Shown: in pieces, positions 6,803 through 13,599 of the stretch
Numbering within the stretch: the first letter of the stretch is position 1
Layout of the letters: each line of letters begins with the position of its first letter
DNA from: Roseiarcus sp043739325
GTDB taxonomy: Bacteria; Pseudomonadota; Alphaproteobacteria; Rhizobiales; Beijerinckiaceae
Reading direction: 5' to 3'
Assembly (NCBI GenBank): GCA_043739325.1
Contig: JAYUFK010000179.1
Span: 1-13,734, forward strand
Length of the DNA: 13,734 bases
Program-made: the position numbers and the translations under genes
Notes under the pieces: model-generated
The model's input: only the letters and a program-made list of their open reading frames with translations
Database searches by the model: none
What the model was told of the DNA's origin: nothing

Positions 6803-8014
6803 TCAACCTTGCCAAATGACCGGCGCGAGCTTCGGGACAAGATGAAGCTCTTTGCCCATGTAGGGGTGGGCCAGCGCCACTTCTTCGTTAAGTTCAACCC
6901 CTAATCCGGGTTTGGGGGACGGGATGACATATCCGTCTTCCCAGCGAACCGGCTCGTTCAAGACGCGAGCATGGAATCCGTCCCACCTTTCGATGCTTTC
7001 CAGGATCAAAAAGTTTGGACTGCAAGCGGCTAGCTGTATATTGGCTGCCCCCACTACAGGCCCACAGTAAAGGTGTGGTGCGATCTGCGCGTAGTGCGCC
7101 TCCGCCATACCGGCTATCTTCTTAGCCTCGAGCAGTCCTCCGACGCGCCCCAGGTTGAGTTGCAGGATGGAAGCCGCGCGATTTTCCAGCACGCGAGAGA
7201 ATTCATACTTTGTGGTCAGTCGCTCTCCGGTCGCGATCGGTATCGTCGTCTGGCGCGCAACCAGCGCCATTTCTTCAGGAGCCTCGGGGGGTGTCGGCTC
7301 CTCGAACCACAGCGGATCGTATGCCTCAAGCCGTCGCGCCAGCCGGACGGCGCCTGAAGGCGTAAACTGTCCATGTGTCCCAAACAGGATGTCGCAACGT
7401 GGTCCGACCGCGGCGCGTATCTGGCGGCAGAAAGCCTCCGAGAGCTCCAGCTTCTCAAGACTCGGCTGGCGCGGATCGAATGTTGAGTAGGCTCCCGCGG
7501 GATCGAACTTCACGGCTGTGAATCCTTGCGCCAAATATTTCAACGCACGTTCAGCGGCTGCGTCGGGATCGCGGTACACAGGTGAATCGGAATAGGCATG
7601 CGAACCCGGCTCATCCGGATAAAGATAGGTGTAGGTTCGCAGCCGCTCATGCACCCTGCCGCCGAGGAGCTCGTAAACCGGCTTGTTCACGGCCTTGCCG
7701 ACGATATCCCACATCGCCATTTCAATGCCCGAGAGGACCCCCATCAGGGAAATGTCGGGCCTCATTGAGTAGCCGCGGCCATAAACATTACGCCACAGCG
7801 CCTCAATGCGAAACGGATCAGCGCCAAACGCGTGATGTTCAAAAACATCTTCGATCATCGCGACAATGGCGCGCGGCGCAAAACTCGCGGCGTAGACCTC
7901 ACCCAGGCCTTCGACGCCGCACTGGGTCTTGAGCTTGAGGAATATGAAATAGCGTCCGCCGAAGCCGGGAGGCGGATTACCGACGACGAATGTCTTGAGT
8001 TCCGCGATCTTCAT
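6803..8014 (-). CDS. mandelate racemase/muconate lactonizing enzyme family protein (probable acid-sugar dehydratase)
   Basis: An enolase-superfamily enzyme of 403 residues that should abstract a proton alpha to a carboxylate; members near sugar transporters are mostly acid-sugar dehydratases such as galactonate dehydratase. An N-terminal capping domain (about 1-125) is followed by a (beta/alpha)-barrel. Visible active-site candidates are Lys169 in AVKFD, Glu238/239 in FEEP, Glu264 in GER and His314 in APHLYCGP. The usual first metal ligand Asp (in a D-x-H-G/D-x-N-G motif) is replaced: the segment reads LFGTHGQF with Gly212 at that place. The ATG at 8014 gives the family-typical MKIAELKTF; an upstream 24-codon extension overlaps the dehydrogenase gene. 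It follows that gene by 22 bp, so the two are surely co-transcribed. The substrate is not determined. Confidence 0.87.
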   Translation of the reverse strand: MKIAELKTFVVGNPPPGFGGRYFIFLKLKTQCGVEGLGEVYAASFAPRAIVAMIEDVFEHHAFGADPFRIEALWRNVYGRGYSMRPDISLMGVLSGIEMAMWDIVGKAVNKPVYELLGGRVHERLRTYTYLYPDEPGSHAYSDSPVYRDPDAAAERALKYLAQGFTAVKFDPAGAYSTFDPRQPSLEKLELSEAFCRQIRAAVGPRCDILFGTHGQFTPSGAVRLARRLEAYDPLWFEEPTPPEAPEEMALVARQTTIPIATGERLTTKYEFSRVLENRAASILQLNLGRVGGLLEAKKIAGMAEAHYAQIAPHLYCGPVVGAANIQLAACSPNFLILESIERWDGFHARVLNEPVRWEDGYVIPSPKPGLGVELNEEVALAHPYMGKELHLVPKLAPVIWQG

Positions 8015-8036
8015 AGCCGACACTTGGCGAGGGAGT

Positions 8037-9122
8037 TCAAAATACGATGACGTTGCGCAGCGCCTCGCCGCGCTTAACTGACGCAATTGCTTCGTTAACC
8101 TGGGAAAGCGAATAGCGACCGGAAATCAGTTCGTCGAGCTTCAATCGGCCCTGCTTGTAGAGTGCAACGATGTTCGGCACGTCGATCTGGATTCGAGCGG
8201 AACCCATCTTTGAACCCAGTATCTTCTGGCCATCCGCCGCGAGCCATCCGGGATCAAATGTGCAAGTCACGCCGTTGGCGGGCATGCCGACGATAACAGC
8301 AGCGCCGTTTCGCTTGATCAGCGTGAGCGCTTGTTCGATGGCGCTCTTTGCGCCGACAGTGACGAAAGCAAAGTCAGCCTTACGACCGGAGGTCCATTCC
8401 TTAACTCGGTCTGACACGTTTTCAGAAAGCGCATTAATCGTATGCGTCGCGCCGAATGATCGAGCAGCGTCGAGCTTGCCAACGACGGTGTCGACGGCAA
8501 TGATCGTCGCCGCGCCCGCAAGTTTAGCGCCCTGAATGCTATTGAGACCGACGCCGCCGCAGCCAATGACGACGACGTGAGCCCCAGTCGTCACCTTGGC
8601 CGTATTGACGACGGCGCCCATGCCCGTGAGGACGCCGCAGGCGATCAGCGCGGCGCTATCGAGGGGCACATCACGCGGAATGGCGACGGCCTGCGAGGCC
8701 TCCACGACGATATGTTCAGCAAAGGCGCCGGTGCGCATTCCTTGAACAAGCGCTTCCCCCTTTCGCGATAAGAGCGGGCTTTTCTCGTCGAGGGCGAAAA
8801 CTTCCTCACAGAATACTGGGGCTCCCTCTGCGCAAGAAAGGCATCGGCCACAGGAACGGATCAGCGTGACAACAACATGGTCGCCCGATCTCAGGTGGCT
8901 AACGCCTGATCCAACGCGCTCCACAATGCCGGACGCTTCGTGCCCGTACACCGCTGGCAATTCGCCACCCCACGCCCCATCCGCATACGAGATGTCGCTG
9001 TGGCAGATTGCACAGGCAGAAAGCTTTACGAGGATTTGATTCGGCCCAGGCTCGGCAATTTCTATTTCTTCGATAACGAGCGGCTCGTTGAACGCGCGAC
9101 AAACTGCAGCTGTCGTTTTCAT
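8037..9122 (-). CDS. zinc-dependent alcohol dehydrogenase (MDR superfamily, class III-like)
   Basis: A cytoplasmic NAD(P)-dependent oxidoreductase of 361 residues interconverting an alcohol and an aldehyde or ketone. Catalytic zinc ligands are Cys40 (ACAICHSD), His61-Glu62 (GHEASG) and Cys162 (ALIACGV). The structural zinc site has Cys91, 94, 97 and 105 (CGRCLSC...C). The Rossmann motif GCGGVG is at 187-192, and Asp211 after it suggests NAD rather than NADP. ATG at 9122 is supported by GGGGGA directly upstream; the frame continues 42 codons further but without family similarity. As the first gene of the catabolic pair it probably oxidises the substrate, or a product, of the enolase-superfamily enzyme. 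Relatives act on glutathione-hydroxymethyl adducts, aryl alcohols or polyols, so specificity is open. Confidence 0.92.
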   Translation of the reverse strand: MKTTAAVCRAFNEPLVIEEIEIAEPGPNQILVKLSACAICHSDISYADGAWGGELPAVYGHEASGIVERVGSGVSHLRSGDHVVVTLIRSCGRCLSCAEGAPVFCEEVFALDEKSPLLSRKGEALVQGMRTGAFAEHIVVEASQAVAIPRDVPLDSAALIACGVLTGMGAVVNTAKVTTGAHVVVIGCGGVGLNSIQGAKLAGAATIIAVDTVVGKLDAARSFGATHTINALSENVSDRVKEWTSGRKADFAFVTVGAKSAIEQALTLIKRNGAAVIVGMPANGVTCTFDPGWLAADGQKILGSKMGSARIQIDVPNIVALYKQGRLKLDELISGRYSLSQVNEAIASVKRGEALRNVIVF

Positions 9123-9191
9123 TGTCCCCCACTCGACATCGTGATTCCGTTTCGACTCGACAATTAAGGATGCAGCCATTCGTGTGTGCAG

Positions 9192-9210
9192 GCAAGTTGA
9201 ATGAACTTGC
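9192..9210. promoter_or_regulatory. inverted repeat between tilS and the alcohol dehydrogenase gene
   Basis: GCAAGTT-GAATG-AACTTGC: perfect 7-bp arms and a 5-nt loop. It begins 10 nt after the tilS stop and lies 70-88 bp upstream of the dehydrogenase start. There is no T-run, so an operator for the catabolic genes or a tilS mRNA 3' hairpin is more likely than a terminator. No convincing promoter hexamers were seen in this 98-bp gap. Confidence 0.35.
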
Positions 9211-9220
9211 TCGCAATGGC

Positions 9221-10282
9221 CTATGTATCTGACGCCCCGAGGGAGCACGGGAAACTCCTTGCGCCTTGTTTCTTGCGTGGCGATTCAGGCACGACGGAAA
9301 GTTCGCCCTTCGCGCTGAGTTCGATGCTCGCGCCGCCGACATTGGCTCGAAATGTGGTTGTCGTCCCCAGTGCGAAGCAAAGCGCCTCTACCAGCCTCTC
9401 CATTTGTTCGAGGTTGGAGGGGCGGTCTGAGCCGCCCACCACTCCGTCGATACGCGCCGCAACCAGCCTTTGAGCGATTACGCGTGGTTCGCCGAGAAGC
9501 GTACGGGCGTCGCACCGACCGGTAGCCGACCACCGCAGCCGCGCTCCTGCCGCTTCGGTCTGCTGTCGAACTGCCTCTTCCATCAGTGCGGCCCGGCGCG
9601 CCAAGCGAGAGAACTCCGCGGGGCCCAACCCCTCCGCGGCCAAAATTTTGGTCAACTCGCGCAGCCGAGTGCGCGCAAATCGAGGGTCCTTGTTCGAAGG
9701 GTCGAACGCGAAGTCCTGTCCATGCTTCGTGCAAAAGGCCACAAGATCAGCTTTGCGAAGTCCAAGCAGTGGTCGCGCGAGGAAGACCCCGTCACGTATC
9801 GCAACCTCGGGCATGCCAGCAAGACCGGCGATTCCGGAGCCGCGCAACAGGCGAAACAGAATGGTTTCGGCTTGGTCGTCTGCATGATGGGCCGTGACCA
9901 GAAAGTCAGCGCCGATCGAATTCGCACAGTCAATTAGCAGACTGTAGCGGGCCTCCCGAGCGCGCTCCTGAATACGGGTTCGAGGCTTTTCGCCATGCCA
10001 TTCGAGTATGCGGTGGGTAAATCCGAGCCTCTGGCTGAGCGCGCCGACCGCCTCAGCTTCCGCACGCGCGCCAGGACGCATCGCGTGATCAACGGTAGCG
10101 ACTTCAGCCTTCGGGCGACCCGACCCGCGCGACCAAATTGCGGCCATCAAAAGCAGCGCAGTCGAATCAGGGCCACCGGAAACCGCAAGAAGAATGCCTC
10201 GTGCCTTGGATAGGGGAGCAAACAGGGTGTTTATCGCCTCAATCGTCAGCGCTGGCGTCTTCAGCTTCTGGACTTTCAACAA
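9221..10282 (-). CDS. tilS: tRNA(Ile)-lysidine synthase
   Basis: Attaches lysine, using ATP, to C34 of the tRNA-Ile with CAU anticodon, switching its codon from AUG to AUA and its identity from Met to Ile; essential and cytoplasmic. The N-terminal PP-loop SGGPDST is at 35-41, VDHAMR at 64-69, and AHHADDQAET at 131-140 with the lysidine-synthase HHxDD. The region GSGIAGLAGM also fits the family. The 353 residues match the shorter alphaproteobacterial form, with a reduced C-terminal part. The start is TTG at 10282, supported by AAAGGA just upstream; the next in-frame Met would remove the PP-loop. The gene overlaps the cpoB stop by 7 bp, implying coupling. In many relatives ftsH follows; here a catabolic dehydrogenase does. 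Confidence 0.95.
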   Translation of the reverse strand: MLKVQKLKTPALTIEAINTLFAPLSKARGILLAVSGGPDSTALLLMAAIWSRGSGRPKAEVATVDHAMRPGARAEAEAVGALSQRLGFTHRILEWHGEKPRTRIQERAREARYSLLIDCANSIGADFLVTAHHADDQAETILFRLLRGSGIAGLAGMPEVAIRDGVFLARPLLGLRKADLVAFCTKHGQDFAFDPSNKDPRFARTRLRELTKILAAEGLGPAEFSRLARRAALMEEAVRQQTEAAGARLRWSATGRCDARTLLGEPRVIAQRLVAARIDGVVGGSDRPSNLEQMERLVEALCFALGTTTTFRANVGGASIELSAKGELSVVPESPRKKQGARSFPCSLGASDT

Positions 10283-11265
10283 TGATCCTTTTGCATCTCG
10301 CGCTCGGCGTTGCGTCTAACCGACGCCGCCGCATTCGGATATCGCCGCGCCACTTCGCCAAATGTTGCGCAGGCTTGATCGTTGCTTCCCAGTGCGGCTA
10401 AGGATTGACCGAGCCGCAGCAGGCCTTCGGGGGCACGCGTTGACTTGGAATAATCCGTCGAAAGCTTGAGATATTGTTCCGCCGCCTCGCGCGGACGCGA
10501 ACGCTGGAACAGCGTTTCGCCGATGTAGAAGACCGCATCTGGAACAAGCCTGTTTCCAGCATTCTTGGCGACGAAGCCGCGAAACTGTTGCTCGGCTTGT
10601 TCGTATTGGCCGAGTCGATAGGCCTCCAGCGCCGCATTGTACTCCTCACGCGGGCCATCGGGGGTTGGCGCAATCCCCGCGATCACAGGCGGCGTCTGCG
10701 CAGGCGCGGGCGCAGGAGATGTGCCAATCTGACCCCCGGGAGCGGGGCCGCCGCGCGACAAATCCAGCGGCGCTCCAACCTGCGCGGGCGCCTTGGCCAG
10801 CGGCGCGCTGGGCTGCGCAGTTCCGATTGGGCGTGGAGCGCCAACGGCATTTGGATCGGACGTCGGGTCAAATGCGTCCGACTTTTTGACGGGCTTAGCT
10901 GTTGGCCCTGATTCGAGAGTAGGGGCCGCCCCATGACTGCCGCTCAGGCGAAACTCGACATCGTCCTGGAATCGTTTCAGCTGGTCTTCGAGCCGACGTT
11001 GCTGATTCTGCAGCTGTTCGATAGCGCCATTTGCCCGCCGCAATTCGTTTTCGAGCCGGTCTATCCGCAACACGAAGGTTGCCGCCTGGCTCTTGCTTGT
11101 CTGCTCGCCTGGCACGTCAGCAGGCGGAGAGGCCATCTGCGCCACGTGCCAATTTTGCCCCAGAGCGAATAAGGATGCTTGCTCCGCGCGAACGTTGCCG
11201 GTGCATAGAATCACGCAAAAGCTGGCCGCCAGAACGGACGGTCGAATGCTTCTCGCCGGCTTCAA
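10276..11265 (-). CDS. cpoB: Tol-Pal system periplasmic coordinator CpoB (YbgF)
   Basis: A periplasmic protein that links outer-membrane constriction by Tol-Pal with peptidoglycan synthesis during division. It has 329 residues. A signal peptide runs to about 27 (NVRA|E). A coiled coil at about 65-106 (RLENELRRANGAIEQLQ and on) gives trimerisation. A Pro/Ala/Gly-rich linker spans about 110-205, and TPR repeats fill about 207-329 (EEYNAALEAYRLGQYEQAE, DAVFYIGETLFQ, PEGLLRLGQSLAALG). The start is TTG at 11265, with AGGAG 7 nt upstream (TTAGGAGCTTGAATTG). Domain order is complete. It lies 116 bp after pal and overlaps tilS. Confidence 0.93.
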   Translation of the reverse strand: MKPARSIRPSVLAASFCVILCTGNVRAEQASLFALGQNWHVAQMASPPADVPGEQTSKSQAATFVLRIDRLENELRRANGAIEQLQNQQRRLEDQLKRFQDDVEFRLSGSHGAAPTLESGPTAKPVKKSDAFDPTSDPNAVGAPRPIGTAQPSAPLAKAPAQVGAPLDLSRGGPAPGGQIGTSPAPAPAQTPPVIAGIAPTPDGPREEYNAALEAYRLGQYEQAEQQFRGFVAKNAGNRLVPDAVFYIGETLFQRSRPREAAEQYLKLSTDYSKSTRAPEGLLRLGQSLAALGSNDQACATFGEVARRYPNAAASVRRNAEREMQKDHC

Positions 11266-11329
11266 TTCAAGCTCCTAATCTGCTTAGAGTCAGGCAAAAC
11301 GAGCCAGCAAAAACTCGATCTACCATGGG

Positions 11330-11378
11330 GCGCCGTCTCAGCCAAAAATGCGACTGTGATTTGGCCGGGTGACGGCGC
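11330..11378 (-). promoter_or_regulatory. nested stem-loop between pal and cpoB
   Basis: Outer arms GCGCCGTC (11330-11337) and GACGGCGC (11371-11378), and inner arms GCCAAA (11341-11346) and TTTGGC (11360-11365), form one long imperfect hairpin starting 3 nt after the pal stop. No T-run follows. It probably protects the pal mRNA 3' end or tunes read-through into cpoB; that is inference. Confidence 0.45.
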
Positions 11379-11381
11379 GAC

Positions 11382-11891
11382 TTAGCTTCCAGGTGCGCCG
11401 GCCAGCACTGTTACGGCCCGGCGGTTTTGCGACCAGCATGAAATGTCATCGCACACCGCGACAGGTCGTTCCTTGCCGTAGCTGATGGTCCTGATGCGCG
11501 TCAGGGCTACGCCTTTTGCGATAAGATAGTTCTTGGTTGTCTCCGCACGCTTTGCGCCTAGTGCAAAATTGTATTCGCGCGTCCCGCGCTCATCCGCATG
11601 GCCTTCGATCGTGAATGCATAGCTGGTGTAGCGGTTTAACCAAGCGGCCTGCTTGTCAAGAGTTCCTTGAGCACTCGACGTTAGGTCGGTCGAGTCCGTC
11701 TCAAAGAATACACGGTCCCCGACATTGGAAGAGAAATCCTTAATGCTGCCCGGGGCGCCGGAGTTGGCTAGGCCTGTGCCTCCGTTGAGAGCATCGCCGT
11801 CTGAGTTATGCTTGGCGCAGGCTCCAAGGGAAAGCGCGAGTGCGATGGCCAAACCATACCTAAGAGCGCGCGCGCTCATCAATAATTCCAT
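11382..11891 (-). CDS. pal: peptidoglycan-associated lipoprotein Pal
   Basis: An outer-membrane lipoprotein that anchors the envelope to peptidoglycan and works with TolB and CpoB in outer-membrane constriction. The 169-residue precursor has a signal peptide ending in a lipobox LGAC with the lipidated Cys25. The OmpA-like peptidoglycan-binding domain spans about 55-165, with EGHADERGTREYN (96-108), ALGAKRAETTKNYL and QNRRAV near the end. The CDDISCWSQNRR segment is typical of alphaproteobacterial Pal. The ATG at 11891 is preceded by AGGAG at 7-8 nt spacing; MSARAL four codons later lacks one, and the open frame extending to 12035 has no family similarity. tolB, usually directly upstream, is absent. 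Confidence 0.96.
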   Translation of the reverse strand: MELLMSARALRYGLAIALALSLGACAKHNSDGDALNGGTGLANSGAPGSIKDFSSNVGDRVFFETDSTDLTSSAQGTLDKQAAWLNRYTSYAFTIEGHADERGTREYNFALGAKRAETTKNYLIAKGVALTRIRTISYGKERPVAVCDDISCWSQNRRAVTVLAGAPGS

Positions 11892-12003
11892 GGTGCTTCT
11901 CCTGACGCCCGCAACCTTGGCGTGCTCTAAGCGGCATTTGGTTAATATGAAGTAAGAGCTGGTTCCGTCCGAGCACCCAATGTCGAATATGCTATCTTTC
12001 GTG

Positions 12004-12019
12004 GCGGCATTGCGGCATT
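12004..12019. repeat. tandem octamer GCGGCATT x2
   Basis: Two abutting copies of GCGGCATT lie in the 227-bp divergent region between pal and the membrane protein gene; a third copy is at 11931-11938. They may be protein-binding sites for either promoter, or chance. The rest of this divergent region contains no recognisable gene; promoter hexamers were not clear. Confidence 0.25.
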
Positions 12020-12118
12020 TTAGCCGAAAGTGCACATTTCATAGACTGTCCGCTCCGATTGGACGCATTTTCATGCAATGTACGGGTTTCAGCGAAAAAT
12101 TCTTCGGAGCGCCGACAG

Positions 12119-12628
12119 ATGGATAACAGACGGTCGAGGCCTCTGTTAATCGCAATTGCGGCGATCTTCTTATTTGAGGCATGGGTCTGGCGGCGCTGCG
12201 TCGCCATCGGCCGCCGCCTCGTCGCCTTGGTCCCGTGGACGGCGTTGAAGACAAGGATCGCAGCATTTATATCAATCCTTCCAGCGCCGGCCGCACTCGC
12301 GATATTCCTGATCCCCGTCGCGATCGTCGAACCGCTAAAGATCTTGTGCTTTGCCCTGATTGCGCATAACCACCTCATTTTTGGGATTTTCGGTTTCATA
12401 GCGCTCAAATTCATCGGATTTGGCCTGATCGCAGTAACTTTCGACCTCACGCGCGAGAAACTTCTGACGATGCCTTGGTTCGTTTGGGTCTATGGGAAGT
12501 TCCTTATCTTCAATGATTTCGCCCACCGGCTCGTCGCGCCCTACAAAGTGCTGGTGCTTGCTCGCACCCAAGCCTGGCGCGAATGGGCGCAGATGCACTG
12601 GCAGCGAATCGACTTTCGCGCGGACTAG
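12119..12628 (+). CDS. small membrane protein of unknown function
   Basis: A 169-residue protein I do not recognise as a named family. It has three hydrophobic stretches, about 8-26, 48-80 (long enough for one or two helices) and 86-108, each followed by basic residues. The C-terminal tail, about 110-169, is rich in Trp, Phe and Arg (TMPWFVWVYGKF, WREWAQMHWQRIDF) and is probably cytoplasmic. ATG at 12119 was chosen because GGAG lies 9 nt upstream and the protein then starts with a short basic segment before the first helix; a TTG 20 codons earlier is less likely. It is divergent from pal and its TAG overlaps the xerC stop. The envelope-gene neighbourhood hints at a cell-envelope role, nothing firmer. 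Confidence 0.75.
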   Translation: MDNRRSRPLLIAIAAIFLFEAWVWRRCVAIGRRLVALVPWTALKTRIAAFISILPAPAALAIFLIPVAIVEPLKILCFALIAHNHLIFGIFGFIALKFIGFGLIAVTFDLTREKLLTMPWFVWVYGKFLIFNDFAHRLVAPYKVLVLARTQAWREWAQMHWQRIDFRAD

Positions 12629-13599
12629 CGAAGCGCGCGCGGATGTGAGTTCCGATACGCTTCTATCAGGCGCGCGCTATCCACCGCGGTGTAAATTTGC
12701 GTTGTCGACAACGAGGCGTGGCCGAGCAATTCCTGGATCGTGCGCAAATCACCGCCGCGACCCAGCAAATGCGTGGCGAAGGAATGGCGCAATGCGTGCG
12801 GAGTGGCGCTTTGCGGCAAGCCGAGCGCTCCTCGCATGCGTTCCATTGCCAGCTGAACAATCCGTGGCGACAATGCTGCCCCTCGAGCGCCGATGAAGAG
12901 TGGGCCTTTGGGATCGAGCTTGGTCGGACAGAGCTTGAGGTAGGCTTCAATTTGTGCGCGCACTTGAGGAATAACCGGCGCCTCGCGAATCTTGCGGCCT
13001 TTCCCAACAATGGTGACGCTTTCTTTGACCCCGACAGGTGCGTCTTCGCGACGGATCGACAATGCCTCGGCGATACGTAACCCCGCACCGTACAGCAGCG
13101 CCAATACTGCTGCATCGCGCGCAAGGATCCAGGCATCACGCGGCTCGCCGTCGCGAACCGCTGTCGTTGTCACTTGCCGAGCTTCGGCAATTGGCAATGG
13201 CTTGGGAAGACTGCGGGCAAGGCGCGGCGCGCGAAATGCCGCGAACGCCGACGCGCGCCCATAACCGTTGCGTTCGAGGTGGCGCGCCAAGGAGCGCAGT
13301 GAAGCCATTGCCCGCAGGAGTGACCGACTCTCGATGCCCTCGCTCCGCCGCCGCGCCAAAAAAGCGCGAAGGTCCACGGGTTTCACGCCGACGAAAGCGG
13401 CTGTCGTTGGCCAGGCGGCAAGCCTTTCTCCGTGAAAGGCGAAAAATTGCCTGACATCGCGCGAATAGGCCTCCAGGGAATGTGGCGAGAGGCCGCGTTC
13501 CTCTCGCAGCGCTCTCATCCAAGCCTGGAACTGAGCAGACAAATCAGGCGCCGCGGAAATCAGCACGTCGGACACATCCAGCATCTGCGACGTCAACAT
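12625..13599 (-). CDS. xerC: tyrosine recombinase XerC
   Basis: A site-specific recombinase that with XerD resolves chromosome dimers at dif during division. In the 324-residue form from ATG 13599, the N-terminal SAM-like core-binding domain spans about 20-125. The catalytic domain shows Arg175 (GAGLRIAEAL), Lys200 (VGKGRKIRE), His268-xx-Arg271 (HALRHSFATHLL), His294 (ELLGHASLSTTQ) and nucleophile Tyr303 (IYTAVD), so all six residues are present. Length fits chromosomal XerC rather than a phage integrase, and no att repeats are seen. The start is uncertain: TTG at 13617 with AAGG upstream would add six residues, and the ATG at 13599 has GGAG only 2 nt away. The upstream stretch 13618-13734 holds a possible -10 TAGAAT but no complete gene. 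Confidence 0.93.
   Translation of the reverse strand: MLTSQMLDVSDVLISAAPDLSAQFQAWMRALREERGLSPHSLEAYSRDVRQFFAFHGERLAAWPTTAAFVGVKPVDLRAFLARRRSEGIESRSLLRAMASLRSLARHLERNGYGRASAFAAFRAPRLARSLPKPLPIAEARQVTTTAVRDGEPRDAWILARDAAVLALLYGAGLRIAEALSIRREDAPVGVKESVTIVGKGRKIREAPVIPQVRAQIEAYLKLCPTKLDPKGPLFIGARGAALSPRIVQLAMERMRGALGLPQSATPHALRHSFATHLLGRGGDLRTIQELLGHASLSTTQIYTAVDSARLIEAYRNSHPRALR

Noticed and set aside
11892..12035. 48-codon N-terminal extension of Pal
   Set aside because: It would place a hydrophilic, Cys-rich segment before the lipoprotein signal; AGGAG before 11891 fixes the start.
12625..13599. Reading the tyrosine recombinase as an integrase of a mobile element
   Set aside because: Length and motif spacing are those of chromosomal XerC, and there are no att repeats, tRNA target or cargo boundaries.
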